A DNA stretch of 64,000 nt. Source: Acididesulfobacillus acetoxydans (lineage in GTDB: Bacteria > Bacillota > Desulfitobacteriia > Desulfitobacteriales > Desulfitobacteriaceae). The DNA is taken from positions 3,286,001 to 3,350,000 of the forward strand of contig NZ_LR746496.1 in the NCBI RefSeq assembly GCF_902729405.1, read 5' to 3'. The notes below the pieces were generated by a model, which made no database searches, had not been told where the DNA came from, and saw only the letters and a list, made by a program, of their open reading frames with translations. Positions within the stretch are counted from its first letter, which is position 1, and each line of letters opens with the position of its first letter. Below are positions 36,429 to 47,530 of this stretch, in pieces. The position numbers were made by a program, and so were the translations under genes.

Positions 36429-38639
<2,211 letters not shown>

Positions 38640-38659
38640 TCATCCTCTCTGCACCTGAC

Positions 38660-41170
38660 CTAAAACCGAGTCAGTTTGGCATATTCGGAAATTAGTTGTT
38701 TGAGCTGTCCGCTAAAGGCCACCGTGAGGATGGCGGAGGCCCCCTCTCCTTTGACGCTCACGATAATCCCCCTGCCGAATTTCTCATGCTCCACCTTGTC
38801 TCCGACATGATACGTTTCACTTTTGCCGGTTGCCAGGGGAGTCCCTGCGGAGGCAAGTGAACCATCGTCCCGGTTCTTGCTGCGGCCGTGTCCGCTTGTC
38901 CCAGCGAAACCCCCGCCCCGAACGGCGCCGCCCATGCGTCCCTGCCGCCGGGGCGGAGGATCGATTGGGTCCCGATCCAGCATTAACTCGGGGGGAACCT
39001 CACTGAAAAATCTTGAAGGCAAATTGCTTTGAATGTGCCCATAGAGCAGCCGCCGGCTGGCGCAGCAGAGGTATATTTTTTCCTTGGCCCGGGTCAGAGC
39101 CACGTAGCAAAGCCGGCGTTCCTCTTCCAGTGCCGCTTCCGCCAGCAAAGAATGGGAACTGGGGAAAATGCCCTCCTCCATACCCACCAGAAAAACCACC
39201 GGGAACTCCAGCCCTTTGGCCGAATGCATGGTCATCAAAACGACACCGTCGTCACCTTCGTTCAACTGGTCAATATCAGCCACCAAAGCTACCTGCTCCA
39301 GAAAGCCGCCCACCCCCGCGGAGAAATCGTCAATCACGAGTGCGGGCCCGTCCTCTTCCTCGGCAGGGAAGTCGCCCCCAGCCTCGGGTATAGGGCGGTC
39401 TTCTGCCCCCGCCGAGGCAGTATCTCCCGTTCCCGAAACGATCCGGTCCTCTCCCCCGGTCAGGAAGGTACCCCCAGCCTGGGTTCCAGGGCGGTCTTCT
39501 GCCCCCGGCCCGAGCCGGTCTTCCGCCTCCGCTAAGGAACCGGACGCCGTTCCCGCTGCCGGCCGGTTTCCTTCTTCGGCGGCCTGTTCGTCTCTTTCCT
39601 CGGGTATTTTGGCATCATATTCGGCGGTAACTGAGAGGAATTCCTGCAGGTTCTCCACCCTGGCTTGGGCTTCCGGCGTGTTGTCAGCCTTGAGCATGGT
39701 CCAATAATCGGTCTTGTCCAGGATCTCCTCAACCAGATCCGTGATTTTCCCCTCCAGGCTCTGTTCTCGCAGTTCTTCCAAGAGCCTGCTAAGACTCAGG
39801 AGAGCCTCACGGGCCTGGGGCCGCAAGCCGGGAATGTACTCGGCTTCCCTTAGCGCGGCCAGCATGTCCAAGCCCTGCTCTTCCGCATAGAGCAGTACCT
39901 TCGCCAGTACGCTCTCACCTAAACCCCGTTTCGGCACATTGAGAATCCTGCTGAAACTCACCCGGTCCGCCGGGTTGTGCAAAACCCTCAGATAGGCGAG
40001 AATATCTTTAATCTCCATCCGTTCGTAGAATTTCATACCCGAAACGACCCGGTAAGGAATTCCCTCCCGCAAGAGGTACTCCTCCAAAATACGGGATTGG
40101 GCATTGGAGCGGTAGAGCACGGCAAAATCCTTATTCGGACGGCCCTCCCGGTCTTTCAAGCGCCGGATCCTCTCCGCCACGTAGCGTGCCTCATCCCGTT
40201 CATCCTCCGCCGCATAATGAATTAGCAGGTCCCCGGACAGATTCTCCGTCCAGAGAGACTTGGCTTTGCGGTCCAGGTTATGCCGAACCACGGCATTCGC
40301 CGCCTGCAAAATGTGTTTCGTGGAGCGGTAGTTCTGCTCCAGCTTGAGGACCACGGCTTCCGGGTAATCCCGCTCGAAAGCGAGGATATTCTGGACATCG
40401 GCCCCTCTCCAGCCATACACAGCCTGATCGTCGTCTCCCACCACACAGAGGTTGCGATAGCGGGCCGCCAGCAGGTTGACCAAAGTATACTGGGCATGAT
40501 TGGTGTCCTGGTATTCATCCACCAAAATATAGCGAAACCTGTCGCGGTAATAGTCCAGAACGGTCGGATTTTGGCGGAAGAGCTCAACTGTGAGCATGAT
40601 AATATCATCAAAATCCAAGGCATTATTAGCCATAAGTTTCTTCTGATAAAGTCTGTAGGCTTTGGCCGCCATCTCTTCAAAATACTCGGCCGCCTGCCCC
40701 TCCGCGTCCTGCACTTGGCAGAGCCTGTTTTTCCAATCGCTGATTTTGGCTGAAATGCCTCGAGCCGGGAATTTCTTCTCGTCCAGGTCCAATTCCTTAA
40801 GGCAGGACTTCAATACGGACAGCTGGTCCCCAGTATCGTAGATAACAAAACTGCGCGCGTATCCGGACAAATGATCGATTTCCCGCCGCAGAATACGGAC
40901 ACAGGCGGAGTGAAAAGTAGATACCCAAAGGCCAGCCCCTGCGCTTCCCAACAATGTCTCCACCCGTTGTCTCATTTCCTTAGCCGCCTTGTTAGTGAAC
41001 GTAATGGCCAAAATACTCCAAGGGGCAACACCCCGGGCAACGAGATGGGCGATGCGATAAGTTAAGACGCGGGTTTTCCCCGATCCTGCCCCAGCCAGGA
41101 TCAGCAAAGGTCCGTCCCGATGCTCGACCGCCTCCCGCTGGACCGGATTCAAATCCGCCAAACTATACAT
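38660..41170 (-). CDS. pcrA: ATP-dependent DNA helicase PcrA
   Basis: An 836-residue UvrD/Rep-family 3'-5' helicase for repair and replication restart. Motifs: AGAGSGKTRVL (Walker A), VDEYQDTNHAQY, VVGDDDQAVYGWRGA, QNYRSTKHIL and TMHSAKGLEFPVVF. The C-terminus (DKVEHEKFGRGIIVSV) is the RNA-polymerase-binding Tudor-like part. About 80 residues of low-complexity sequence (around 530-610) split the 2B/2A region just before FLEQVALV. They contain a 32-residue duplication with GAEDRP. Family length is about 740. GAGGTGAG lies upstream of the ATG. Confidence 0.97.
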   Translation of the reverse strand: MYSLADLNPVQREAVEHRDGPLLILAGAGSGKTRVLTYRIAHLVARGVAPWSILAITFTNKAAKEMRQRVETLLGSAGAGLWVSTFHSACVRILRREIDHLSGYARSFVIYDTGDQLSVLKSCLKELDLDEKKFPARGISAKISDWKNRLCQVQDAEGQAAEYFEEMAAKAYRLYQKKLMANNALDFDDIIMLTVELFRQNPTVLDYYRDRFRYILVDEYQDTNHAQYTLVNLLAARYRNLCVVGDDDQAVYGWRGADVQNILAFERDYPEAVVLKLEQNYRSTKHILQAANAVVRHNLDRKAKSLWTENLSGDLLIHYAAEDERDEARYVAERIRRLKDREGRPNKDFAVLYRSNAQSRILEEYLLREGIPYRVVSGMKFYERMEIKDILAYLRVLHNPADRVSFSRILNVPKRGLGESVLAKVLLYAEEQGLDMLAALREAEYIPGLRPQAREALLSLSRLLEELREQSLEGKITDLVEEILDKTDYWTMLKADNTPEAQARVENLQEFLSVTAEYDAKIPEERDEQAAEEGNRPAAGTASGSLAEAEDRLGPGAEDRPGTQAGGTFLTGGEDRIVSGTGDTASAGAEDRPIPEAGGDFPAEEEDGPALVIDDFSAGVGGFLEQVALVADIDQLNEGDDGVVLMTMHSAKGLEFPVVFLVGMEEGIFPSSHSLLAEAALEEERRLCYVALTRAKEKIYLCCASRRLLYGHIQSNLPSRFFSEVPPELMLDRDPIDPPPRRQGRMGGAVRGGGFAGTSGHGRSKNRDDGSLASAGTPLATGKSETYHVGDKVEHEKFGRGIIVSVKGEGASAILTVAFSGQLKQLISEYAKLTRF
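39367..39507 (-). repeat. Duplication inside pcrA
   Basis: A 45-bp stretch at 39367-39411 recurs at 39463-39507 with few changes, at a distance of 96 bp (32 codons). GGGCGGTCTTCTGCCCCC is identical in both. The duplication stays in frame and forms the core of the low-complexity linker in PcrA. Confidence 0.88.
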
Positions 41171-41274
41171 TGTAAACCACTCACCTCGCTCCCAATAACA
41201 TTAGCCCCGGCATCCTGGATGCTCTGCGCGAATCGATAATTTCGCATCATGTTCTTGATCTTCAGGTGTTCCAT
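41149..41274 (-). CDS. Small ORF between mazG-like gene and pcrA
   Basis: A 41-residue frame starting MEHLKIKNMMRNYRFAQSIQ that overlaps the pcrA start by 22 bp and begins 7 bp after the MazG-like stop. TAGGAG precedes the ATG at short distance. The tight packing suggests translational coupling, but the product matches nothing I know and could be a leader peptide or a remnant. Confidence 0.35.
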   Translation of the reverse strand: MEHLKIKNMMRNYRFAQSIQDAGANVIGSEVSGLQCIVWRI

Positions 41275-41281
41275 GGCGCTC

Positions 41282-41611
41282 CTAATCACAATAGCCTTTT
41301 TGCCGCAGCTTTTCCGTATGCTCCTCCAGGACCCCGGCCAAATCGATTCCGTACTGCTCTTCGAGGACAAACATCATCGTCACAGCTGTTTGGGCCACAT
41401 CCATCAGCTCACGGGCCACCAACTGCATAGCCTCTTTCTCCTCGATCTTTGGCCTTTCGCCGCTCAGCCCCCGGAACTTCCCAATCGCTTGGGCCAGCTC
41501 ACCCGACTCCTCCATGATCTTCAGGGCCGTGCTCTCCAGGGAGGGACTTAAGCGATTCAGGCGGGGAAGTGTAACTGTTTTCGATACCCGTGCCCACTTT
41601 ACGCTTTCCAT
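41282..41611 (-). CDS. MazG-like NTP pyrophosphohydrolase family protein
   Basis: A 109-residue all-alpha protein of the MazG-like group. EESGELAQAIGKF and ARELMDVAQTAVTMMF give the EExxE-like metal site and ExxD pair. Such enzymes hydrolyse non-canonical or excess nucleoside triphosphates. GAGGAGG precedes the ATG at 41611. It lies between the topoisomerase genes and pcrA, a fitting place for a nucleotide-pool cleaning enzyme. Confidence 0.78.
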   Translation of the reverse strand: MESVKWARVSKTVTLPRLNRLSPSLESTALKIMEESGELAQAIGKFRGLSGERPKIEEKEAMQLVARELMDVAQTAVTMMFVLEEQYGIDLAGVLEEHTEKLRQKGYCD

Positions 41612-41737
41612 ACCATATCCTCCTCGTTCTTGGGAGTTTATCAACACTCCGCAGAACACTGCGACTTTCTGGGTCGGAAGTGAACTCGTTCAACTGACGA
41701 AGCCGCCTATCCCAAAACGACACTTCGCGGCGAAGGC

Positions 41738-41827
41738 GTCATTGTCCGGTGGACAATGACGGCCGAAGGCTGAGTCTCCCCCCTACGAAGCAACGGGGGA
41801 ACCACTCCCACTTGTAGAAGTGGGAGT
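41738..41827 (+). mobile_element. IS200/IS605-like end remnant
   Basis: Two perfect hairpins: GTCATTGTCC-GGT-GGACAATGAC (41738-41760) and ACTCCCACTT-GTAG-AAGTGGGAGT (41804-41827) followed by CTCCCC. The second has the form of the subterminal hairpin at the end of tnpB elements in Firmicutes. No transposase frame remains. Confidence 0.5.
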
Positions 41828-41857
41828 CTCCCCTCCCGGAACACCGGCAACGGCGCC

Positions 41858-44353
41858 CTAGCCAAAGACCGCGATCACGTAATCATCCAGCACGACCGCA
41901 ACCAGCAAAGCGCCTCTCCGCGACCGGGTTTCAATCTTGAGGCTCTCGACCGGGATCCGGGTCTGCGCCCCACTCCTTTGCAGCACGGTCAAAACGGCTG
42001 CCGGGCCTACCGGCAGGGCGGCCGCCAACAACCCGGTCTTTTCCAGTTCCACCCGGGCAGCCGTGACTCCTTTGCCGCCCGGTTTCTGTCGTTTGAACTC
42101 CTCAATGGGTGTGCGTTTGAGCCAACCCCGTTCACTCACCGTTATGAGATCCGCCGCCGCATCTGTCACGGGCAGGGCGGCCACCACCGAGTCTCCCGGA
42201 GCCAGGTTAACCCCCCGCACCCCTTTGGACTTGCGGCCCATGGCCCTAATGTCAGCCTCCGTCAAACGCAAGGCCTGTCCTTGAGCCGTGAGCAAGATCA
42301 GATCCTGCTCCTCCGGGCTGATCCAGGCTGTAACGAGAGTATCGTCCGGTTTCAATGTCATACCTTCTGCAGTCCTCAGATTGGCAAAGTCTGCAGCCGG
42401 GCTTTTCATAATTTGTCCCAGCCGGGTGACAAAGACGACATGGCCCCCCGCCGCTTCCGGCAGAGGCCGGCAAGCCGCGATTTCTTCTCCTTCGGGGAGG
42501 GAAACAACTGCCGAGAGCGTTTTCCCTTTTACCCTGCCGGACGTTTCGGGAACCAACTTCGCGGCTAAACTGTACACTTTCCCGCTCACACCGAAGAATA
42601 ACAGCTGATCCTTATCTGTACAACGCACTTTGTGTCGAAGAATATCCCCGTCTTTGTATTGAAATATGTCTGTGTCTTTGTACCGAAGTGCATCCCCCTC
42701 TTTGTATCCGAACCTATCTTCGCCCTTGTGTTCAAACATATCCCCGCCTTGGCCTGCCGGATCTCCCATCTTGCCGCGTCCGTTTTTCCCCGGCAGCCGG
42801 GCTTTGATGAATCCCTTGCCGGTCAGCAAGACCTCCAACGGCCTCGCCGGCCCCGCGGGAACGGTCTGAGGCTTCCCTTGGTCCCCGCCGTCCAGGATAA
42901 CGGTTCTCCGCTCGTCTCCGTACTTATCTGCTGTCTCCTTCAGTTCTTTCTTAATGATACCATAAACTTTCCTCTCATCGGCTAAAATCTCTTGCAAGGC
43001 AACGACAGTTTTTTGAATCTTGTCATACTCACGCTCTATCCCAAGCAATTCCAGATGAGTTAGGTGCTGGAGTTTCATATCCAAGACTGCCTGGGCCTGC
43101 AGTTCGGAGAACGCGAAGCGGAGAACCAAAGCTGCCTTGGCTAAGGCCGGAGTCTTGGCCGCCCGGATCTCTGAAATCACCTGATCAAGATTTTGAATCG
43201 CTTTGACCAGCCCCTCCAGGATGTGCGCTCTCTCTTTCGCCCTCTTCAGGTCATACGTGACCCGGTTCACGACAACTTCCCGGCGATGCTCAATGTAAGC
43301 GGCATTGATTTCTTTTAAGTTCATGACTTTCGGGGTACCGTCGGCCGCAATCACCAGGTTAATGATGCTAAAGGATTCCTGCAGCTGCGTGTACTTGTAA
43401 AGCCGCTCGAGAATCTTCTCCGGATCGCTGTCTTTGCGGCATTCCACCACCAGGCGCATCCCTTCGCGGTCCGACTCGTCACGGACATCCGCGATTCCCT
43501 CGATCTTATCCGCGGTTAGAGTTTCAATCTTAGCGGCCAGATTCGCCTTATTGACCTGATAAGGAATTTCCGTAATGACTATAAGGCTTTTGCCGTTTTT
43601 CCCGGGTTGAATCGACGCCTTGCCGCGCAGGATGATTTTGCCCCGCCCTGTTTCGCAGGCTTGGCGGATGCCCTCTCTTCCCAAGATAAATCCCCCTGTG
43701 GGAAAATCAGGCCCAGGCACCCAGTTCATCAGCTCCGCCGGCGTAATTTCCGGCCGGTCGATTTGGTGAATGATTCCGTTCACCGCCTCGCCCAAGTTAT
43801 GAGGCGGCATGTTGGTGGAAAGTCCCACAGCGATTCCCCCGGCACCGTTGACCAGGACGTTAGGCAAAGGGCTGGATAAAACCACGGGTTCCTTGAGACG
43901 GTTGTCGTAGTTTGGCCGAAAACTGACAGTGTCCTTCTCCAGGTCTTGGCACATCAGTCTGGCCAAAGGGGTCATGCGTATCTCCGTGTAGCGCATAGCC
44001 GCAGCCGGATCCCCGTCCACCGAACCGAAATTTCCGTGCCCATCAACAAAAGGATAGCGGGAAGCCCAGGGTTGGGCCATGCGCACGGCCGCTTCATAGA
44101 TGGCGCTGTCGCCGTGGGGGTGATAGGCCCCCATACAATGCCCAACCAAACGGGCAGATTTCGAGTAGGGCTTATCCGGATACATACCGAGCTCGTTCAT
44201 GGAGTAAATAATACGCCGGTGCACCGGCTTGAGGCCATCCCGCACATCCGGAATGGCCCGGTGCAGGATAACAAATTTTGAATAGCCCATATAAGCCTCA
44301 GGCAGTACCTCTTCCAAAGGCCTTTGACTGATGTTTTCTTCCAAGACGCTCAT
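41858..44353 (-). CDS. parC: Type IIA topoisomerase subunit A (ParC/GyrA-like)
   Basis: An 831-residue DNA-cleaving subunit. The active-site Tyr is in AAAMRYTEIR, the quinolone region reads HPHGDSAIYEA, and the C-terminal beta-pinwheel runs from about 500 on. A degenerate GyrA box (QKPGGKG) is present at the right place, TPIEEFKRQKPGGKG. Residues around 535-575 hold an insertion of five 8-residue repeats (FxYKxGD type). I name it parC because of the LexA-type box in front of its partner gene and the pcrA-ligA neighbourhood, but a second gyrase is possible. Confidence 0.85.
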   Translation of the reverse strand: MSVLEENISQRPLEEVLPEAYMGYSKFVILHRAIPDVRDGLKPVHRRIIYSMNELGMYPDKPYSKSARLVGHCMGAYHPHGDSAIYEAAVRMAQPWASRYPFVDGHGNFGSVDGDPAAAMRYTEIRMTPLARLMCQDLEKDTVSFRPNYDNRLKEPVVLSSPLPNVLVNGAGGIAVGLSTNMPPHNLGEAVNGIIHQIDRPEITPAELMNWVPGPDFPTGGFILGREGIRQACETGRGKIILRGKASIQPGKNGKSLIVITEIPYQVNKANLAAKIETLTADKIEGIADVRDESDREGMRLVVECRKDSDPEKILERLYKYTQLQESFSIINLVIAADGTPKVMNLKEINAAYIEHRREVVVNRVTYDLKRAKERAHILEGLVKAIQNLDQVISEIRAAKTPALAKAALVLRFAFSELQAQAVLDMKLQHLTHLELLGIEREYDKIQKTVVALQEILADERKVYGIIKKELKETADKYGDERRTVILDGGDQGKPQTVPAGPARPLEVLLTGKGFIKARLPGKNGRGKMGDPAGQGGDMFEHKGEDRFGYKEGDALRYKDTDIFQYKDGDILRHKVRCTDKDQLLFFGVSGKVYSLAAKLVPETSGRVKGKTLSAVVSLPEGEEIAACRPLPEAAGGHVVFVTRLGQIMKSPAADFANLRTAEGMTLKPDDTLVTAWISPEEQDLILLTAQGQALRLTEADIRAMGRKSKGVRGVNLAPGDSVVAALPVTDAAADLITVSERGWLKRTPIEEFKRQKPGGKGVTAARVELEKTGLLAAALPVGPAAVLTVLQRSGAQTRIPVESLKIETRSRRGALLVAVVLDDYVIAVFG
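42627..42746 (-). repeat. 24-bp tandem repeat inside parC
   Basis: Five units of exactly 24 bp (plus-strand form TCTTTGTA, then variable, ending ATCCCCC). They encode the repeat with core F/L-x-Y/H-K-x-G/T-D, inserted between pinwheel strands of the topoisomerase C-terminal domain. Confidence 0.88.
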
Positions 44354-44415
44354 GTTTTTCCTCCGTTTGCGCGGGACGACTCACTCACCCCGGCCGGGGG
44401 TCCCGGCAATCCCGC

Positions 44416-44495
44416 TCCGACTTGGGCCGCCTTCCGGCTCCATTCGTCCTCCGGCTTGGGCCGCCCTCCGGCTTCGTTCGCCCCCTCCGGCTTGG
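44416..44495 (-). repeat. 34-bp repeats between parE and parC
   Basis: A unit beginning TCCGGCTTGGGCCGCC occurs at 44416-44449 and 44450-44485, with a third partial copy at 44486-44495. It fills most of the 148-bp gap between the two topoisomerase genes. Confidence 0.8.
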
Positions 44496-44501
44496 TCTTT
44501 T

Positions 44502-46403
44502 TCAGATATCCTCTTGCGTGAAGACAATATGCTCCATGAGAAATTCCCGCCGAGGTTCCACTGCCGGACCCATGCAGATATTGAGTTTTCTCTCGGCAGC
44601 CACCGCATCGTCAATCGTCACTTGAATCATTTTACGGTTAGCCGGATTCAGCGTGGTTTCCCACAACTGCTCGGGGTTCATCTCCCCTAAGCCTTTATAC
44701 CTCTGCACCTGGGCTTTACGGCCCAGGTGCTTGAGCGCTTCTTTCAGCTCAGAATCATCGTAGGCATAACGAACGCCGCTGCCCTTTTGCACCTTGTATA
44801 AAGGGGACTGGGCAATATAGATGCGGTTGTCTAAAATGAGCGGGCGCATATAGCGATAGAAGAAAGTCAGGAGGAGGGTGCGGATATGGGCTCCGTCCAG
44901 GTCGGAATCCGTCATGATGCAAACCCGGGCATAATTGCATTTCTCCAAATCAAATTCCTTCCCCAACCCCGCGCCGATGGCCGTAATCATCGAGCGTATT
45001 TCTTCATTTTCCAGCACCTTGTCCAGCTTCGCGCGGAAAGTATTGATGACCTTGCCCCGAAGGGGGAGAATCGCCTGAAAACGGCGGTCGCGGCCGGACT
45101 TGGCCGAACCCCCGGCCGAATCCCCCTCGACCAGAAAGAGTTCATTTTTTAACTTGTCTTTTTCGGAGCAGGCCGCCAGTTTCCCTCCCAGGGCTTTTGC
45201 CTCCGCGTCCTTTTTCATGCGTTTGAGCTCTTTGGCCCGTTTGGAGGCGATGCGAACCTGGGCCGTGCGCCAGGACTTGCTGATGACTTCTTTGGCTACA
45301 TTGGGGTACTGCTCAAAAAAACCGTTCAAACCCTCGTTGGCCAGAGACTGGACAATGCCTTCCACTTCCGTATTTGAAAGCCTAGTCTTGGTTTGCCCTT
45401 CAAACTGCGGTTCCCGTACTTTGACTGAGAGTACGCAAACCAGCCCGTCACGCAAATCGTCTCCGATTAAACTCTCATCCTTGTTTTTCAGCAGGCCCGC
45501 TTTTTTGCCGTAATTATTAAAAACCCGGGTCAAGGCGGTCCTCAACCCGCTTTCATGCGTCCCCCCCTCTACGGTGGCGATATTGTTGCAGAACGAATAA
45601 AATGTTTCCGTATCCGCATCATTATACTGGATGGCACATTCAGCCTGAACGCCGTCCTTTTCTCCCCGAAAATAGATCGGCCGTTTATGCAGAGGTTCAT
45701 TACCCCCCTCCGCACTGATCTGATCGACAAACCCTACCAACCCGGTCCGAGCGCAGTAACTCTCGGCACGTTCTCCCCCACGCCTATCGAGAAAATCGAT
45801 CACTAAGCCGGCATTGAGATACGCCAACTCCTGCAGCCGGCTTTGCAGAATTTCCGCTTTTAAAACCTGTTCTTTAAAAATTGCCCAGTCCGGCCGGAAA
45901 GTCACCTTGGTCCCAGTCCCCTTCACCCTGTGCTCGACGACTTTGAGCTCGGAGACAAGTTTCCCCCCGTCGGCATACTCGAGCCGGAAACGCTTGCCCT
46001 CCCGTTTTATCTCAAGCAGCAAGAATTCTGATAAAGCATTGACGACACTGGCGCCTACCCCGTGCAACCCACCGGAGACTTTATAGGATTCCCCGCCGAA
46101 CTTGCCTCCGGCATGCAGAACCTCGTAAGCCACCCTGGCGGCCGGGATCCCCATTTTGGGATGGATGTCCACGGGAATGCCGCGGCCGTTGTCCTCCACC
46201 GTCAGTGAGTTATCCGGGTTTAGCGTCACCCGAATCCGGCTACAATGCCCTGACTCCACTTCATCGATTGCATTGTCAATGATTTCCCAGGCCAGATGGT
46301 GCAATCCCCGGGAATTTGTGGCCCCTATGTACATACCCGGGCGTTTTCGCACCGCTTCCAACCCGTCCAGGATTTGAATGTCTTCCGCATTATATCCTGC
46401 CAA
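44502..46403 (-). CDS. parE: Type IIA topoisomerase subunit B (ParE/GyrB-like)
   Basis: A 633-residue ATPase subunit. GHKL motifs are visible: EIIDNAIDEVESG, VEDNGRGIPV and GGLHGVGASVVNALS. The TOPRIM domain has LVEGDSAGGSAK and IMTDSDLDGAHI, and the tail LGEMNPEQLWETT. It works with the A subunit downstream to pass duplexes through a double-strand break. The start is TTG with AAGGGGG upstream. The LexA-type box in front favours topoisomerase IV, as parE-parC is an SOS operon in Bacillus. Confidence 0.88.
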   Translation of the reverse strand: MAGYNAEDIQILDGLEAVRKRPGMYIGATNSRGLHHLAWEIIDNAIDEVESGHCSRIRVTLNPDNSLTVEDNGRGIPVDIHPKMGIPAARVAYEVLHAGGKFGGESYKVSGGLHGVGASVVNALSEFLLLEIKREGKRFRLEYADGGKLVSELKVVEHRVKGTGTKVTFRPDWAIFKEQVLKAEILQSRLQELAYLNAGLVIDFLDRRGGERAESYCARTGLVGFVDQISAEGGNEPLHKRPIYFRGEKDGVQAECAIQYNDADTETFYSFCNNIATVEGGTHESGLRTALTRVFNNYGKKAGLLKNKDESLIGDDLRDGLVCVLSVKVREPQFEGQTKTRLSNTEVEGIVQSLANEGLNGFFEQYPNVAKEVISKSWRTAQVRIASKRAKELKRMKKDAEAKALGGKLAACSEKDKLKNELFLVEGDSAGGSAKSGRDRRFQAILPLRGKVINTFRAKLDKVLENEEIRSMITAIGAGLGKEFDLEKCNYARVCIMTDSDLDGAHIRTLLLTFFYRYMRPLILDNRIYIAQSPLYKVQKGSGVRYAYDDSELKEALKHLGRKAQVQRYKGLGEMNPEQLWETTLNPANRKMIQVTIDDAVAAERKLNICMGPAVEPRREFLMEHIVFTQEDI

Positions 46404-46502
46404 GACCGCCTTGCCCCCTTCCCCGGCTTCCGGACGACCGGCCCCGTGCTGACTTTCAGGTCACGGGCCCCATGGGGTTTAGCCGGATCCAGCCGTTTCT
46501 TT

Positions 46503-46541
46503 ATTTTACCACATTGTGGACCTTTTTGGAACATATGTTTC
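46503..46541 (-). promoter_or_regulatory. Promoter with LexA-type SOS box
   Basis: GGAACATATGTTTC (46528-46541) matches 13 of 14 positions of the Bacillus LexA/DinR consensus CGAACRNRYGTTYC. A minus-strand -10 TAAAAT (46503-46508) lies 17 bp from a TTCCAA that overlaps the box, so LexA bound there would block the promoter of the topoisomerase genes about 125 bp downstream. Confidence 0.65.
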
Positions 46542-46726
46542 AGCCGAGAGCAGAAAAACGTCAAAATCCCGCGTCTATCCTTGCGCTTTCCGGCGCTTTT
46601 GGGTCGACGGGGTCCTGCGACCGAGGGGATACCCGCGGTCAAGGCCGCATAAATGGCACTAGGGCGAGCAGCCTGCACTGCCCGCCCACCCATAATAGGG
46701 TATAGATCACAATATTACCGCTCTTC

Positions 46727-47530
46727 AACTACCCCTGACTAAAGTCAGAGGATTGCGGCTTTCCTCCACCGGGTCCGGCCCAGTATCATTGGAATCCACA
46801 TCAGGGACGGTTGAAACGCGCCCCGTAATCGTCCGGTCCTGCCGGGCGACCAACGTTCTAAGCCTTACATTACGTCCGCCTACCAAGTCAGCATGCAGCG
46901 TATAACCGCAAGCTTCGCAGGTGAAGAGCAGTCCCTTTCCCGGCCGGTTGTTCTTGCTCGTATGCTCGCAACGGGGGCATGCTTGGCTTGTATAATGGGC
47001 ATCCTGGCGGGTAGCGTACCCTCCGTACAGCGATGACTTATCGAGCGCATACCGACATCAACACCCTGCACTTGAGTCATATCGTTTAAGTCAACGCTTT
47101 GCTCACGTGTGATCGGGACGATCAGATATAACGCCTTGCGTCTTTTATCATACCAGAGCTTGGCAGTGCCAATTTTCCACTCGCCCGAACGCAAGCGCTC
47201 AACGTGAGGAGTCCACCCCTCATAAGCAACGCGAACTTGGCCTTCCAATGTATTGACCGCGGCCGTTTGGTTCTTGCCGAACGAATAATCCCTGCCGTAG
47301 ACCATTTCAGTCGTGCGCGATTTGAATTCGGGAGCTTTCTCCAAACCGTGGTAATATTTCTTGGTGTACCCAAGTTCGCGATGCTCGGCGTTTTGTTTTA
47401 TTTTTGTCCACTCTCCTTGGTAAGTGGACGCGACTCTGCGAATCGCCGATTGAGCCAACTGAGACCTTACCGTTTTCGGATGATCAAGCTCCGTCCTTAC
47501 CGTGTTGATGGGGTATGGAGAGTGCTTCAC
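46727..47530 (-). pseudogene. Deleted tnpB (IS200/IS605 family)
   Basis: The N-terminal part (RTELDHPKTVRSQLAQSAIR through WKIGTAKLWYDKRRKALYL) leads to GVDVGMRS, the first RuvC Asp strand of TnpB. The sequence then shifts frame and resumes at SSLYGGYATRQDAHYTSQAC with the zinc finger CPRC...CEACGY and TLHADLVGGRNVRL. The rest of RuvC is deleted near 47040, and the N-terminal end is cut where it meets hisIE. The stop is followed by a hairpin (46730-46749) typical of the element's right end. It cannot encode an active nuclease. Confidence 0.85.
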
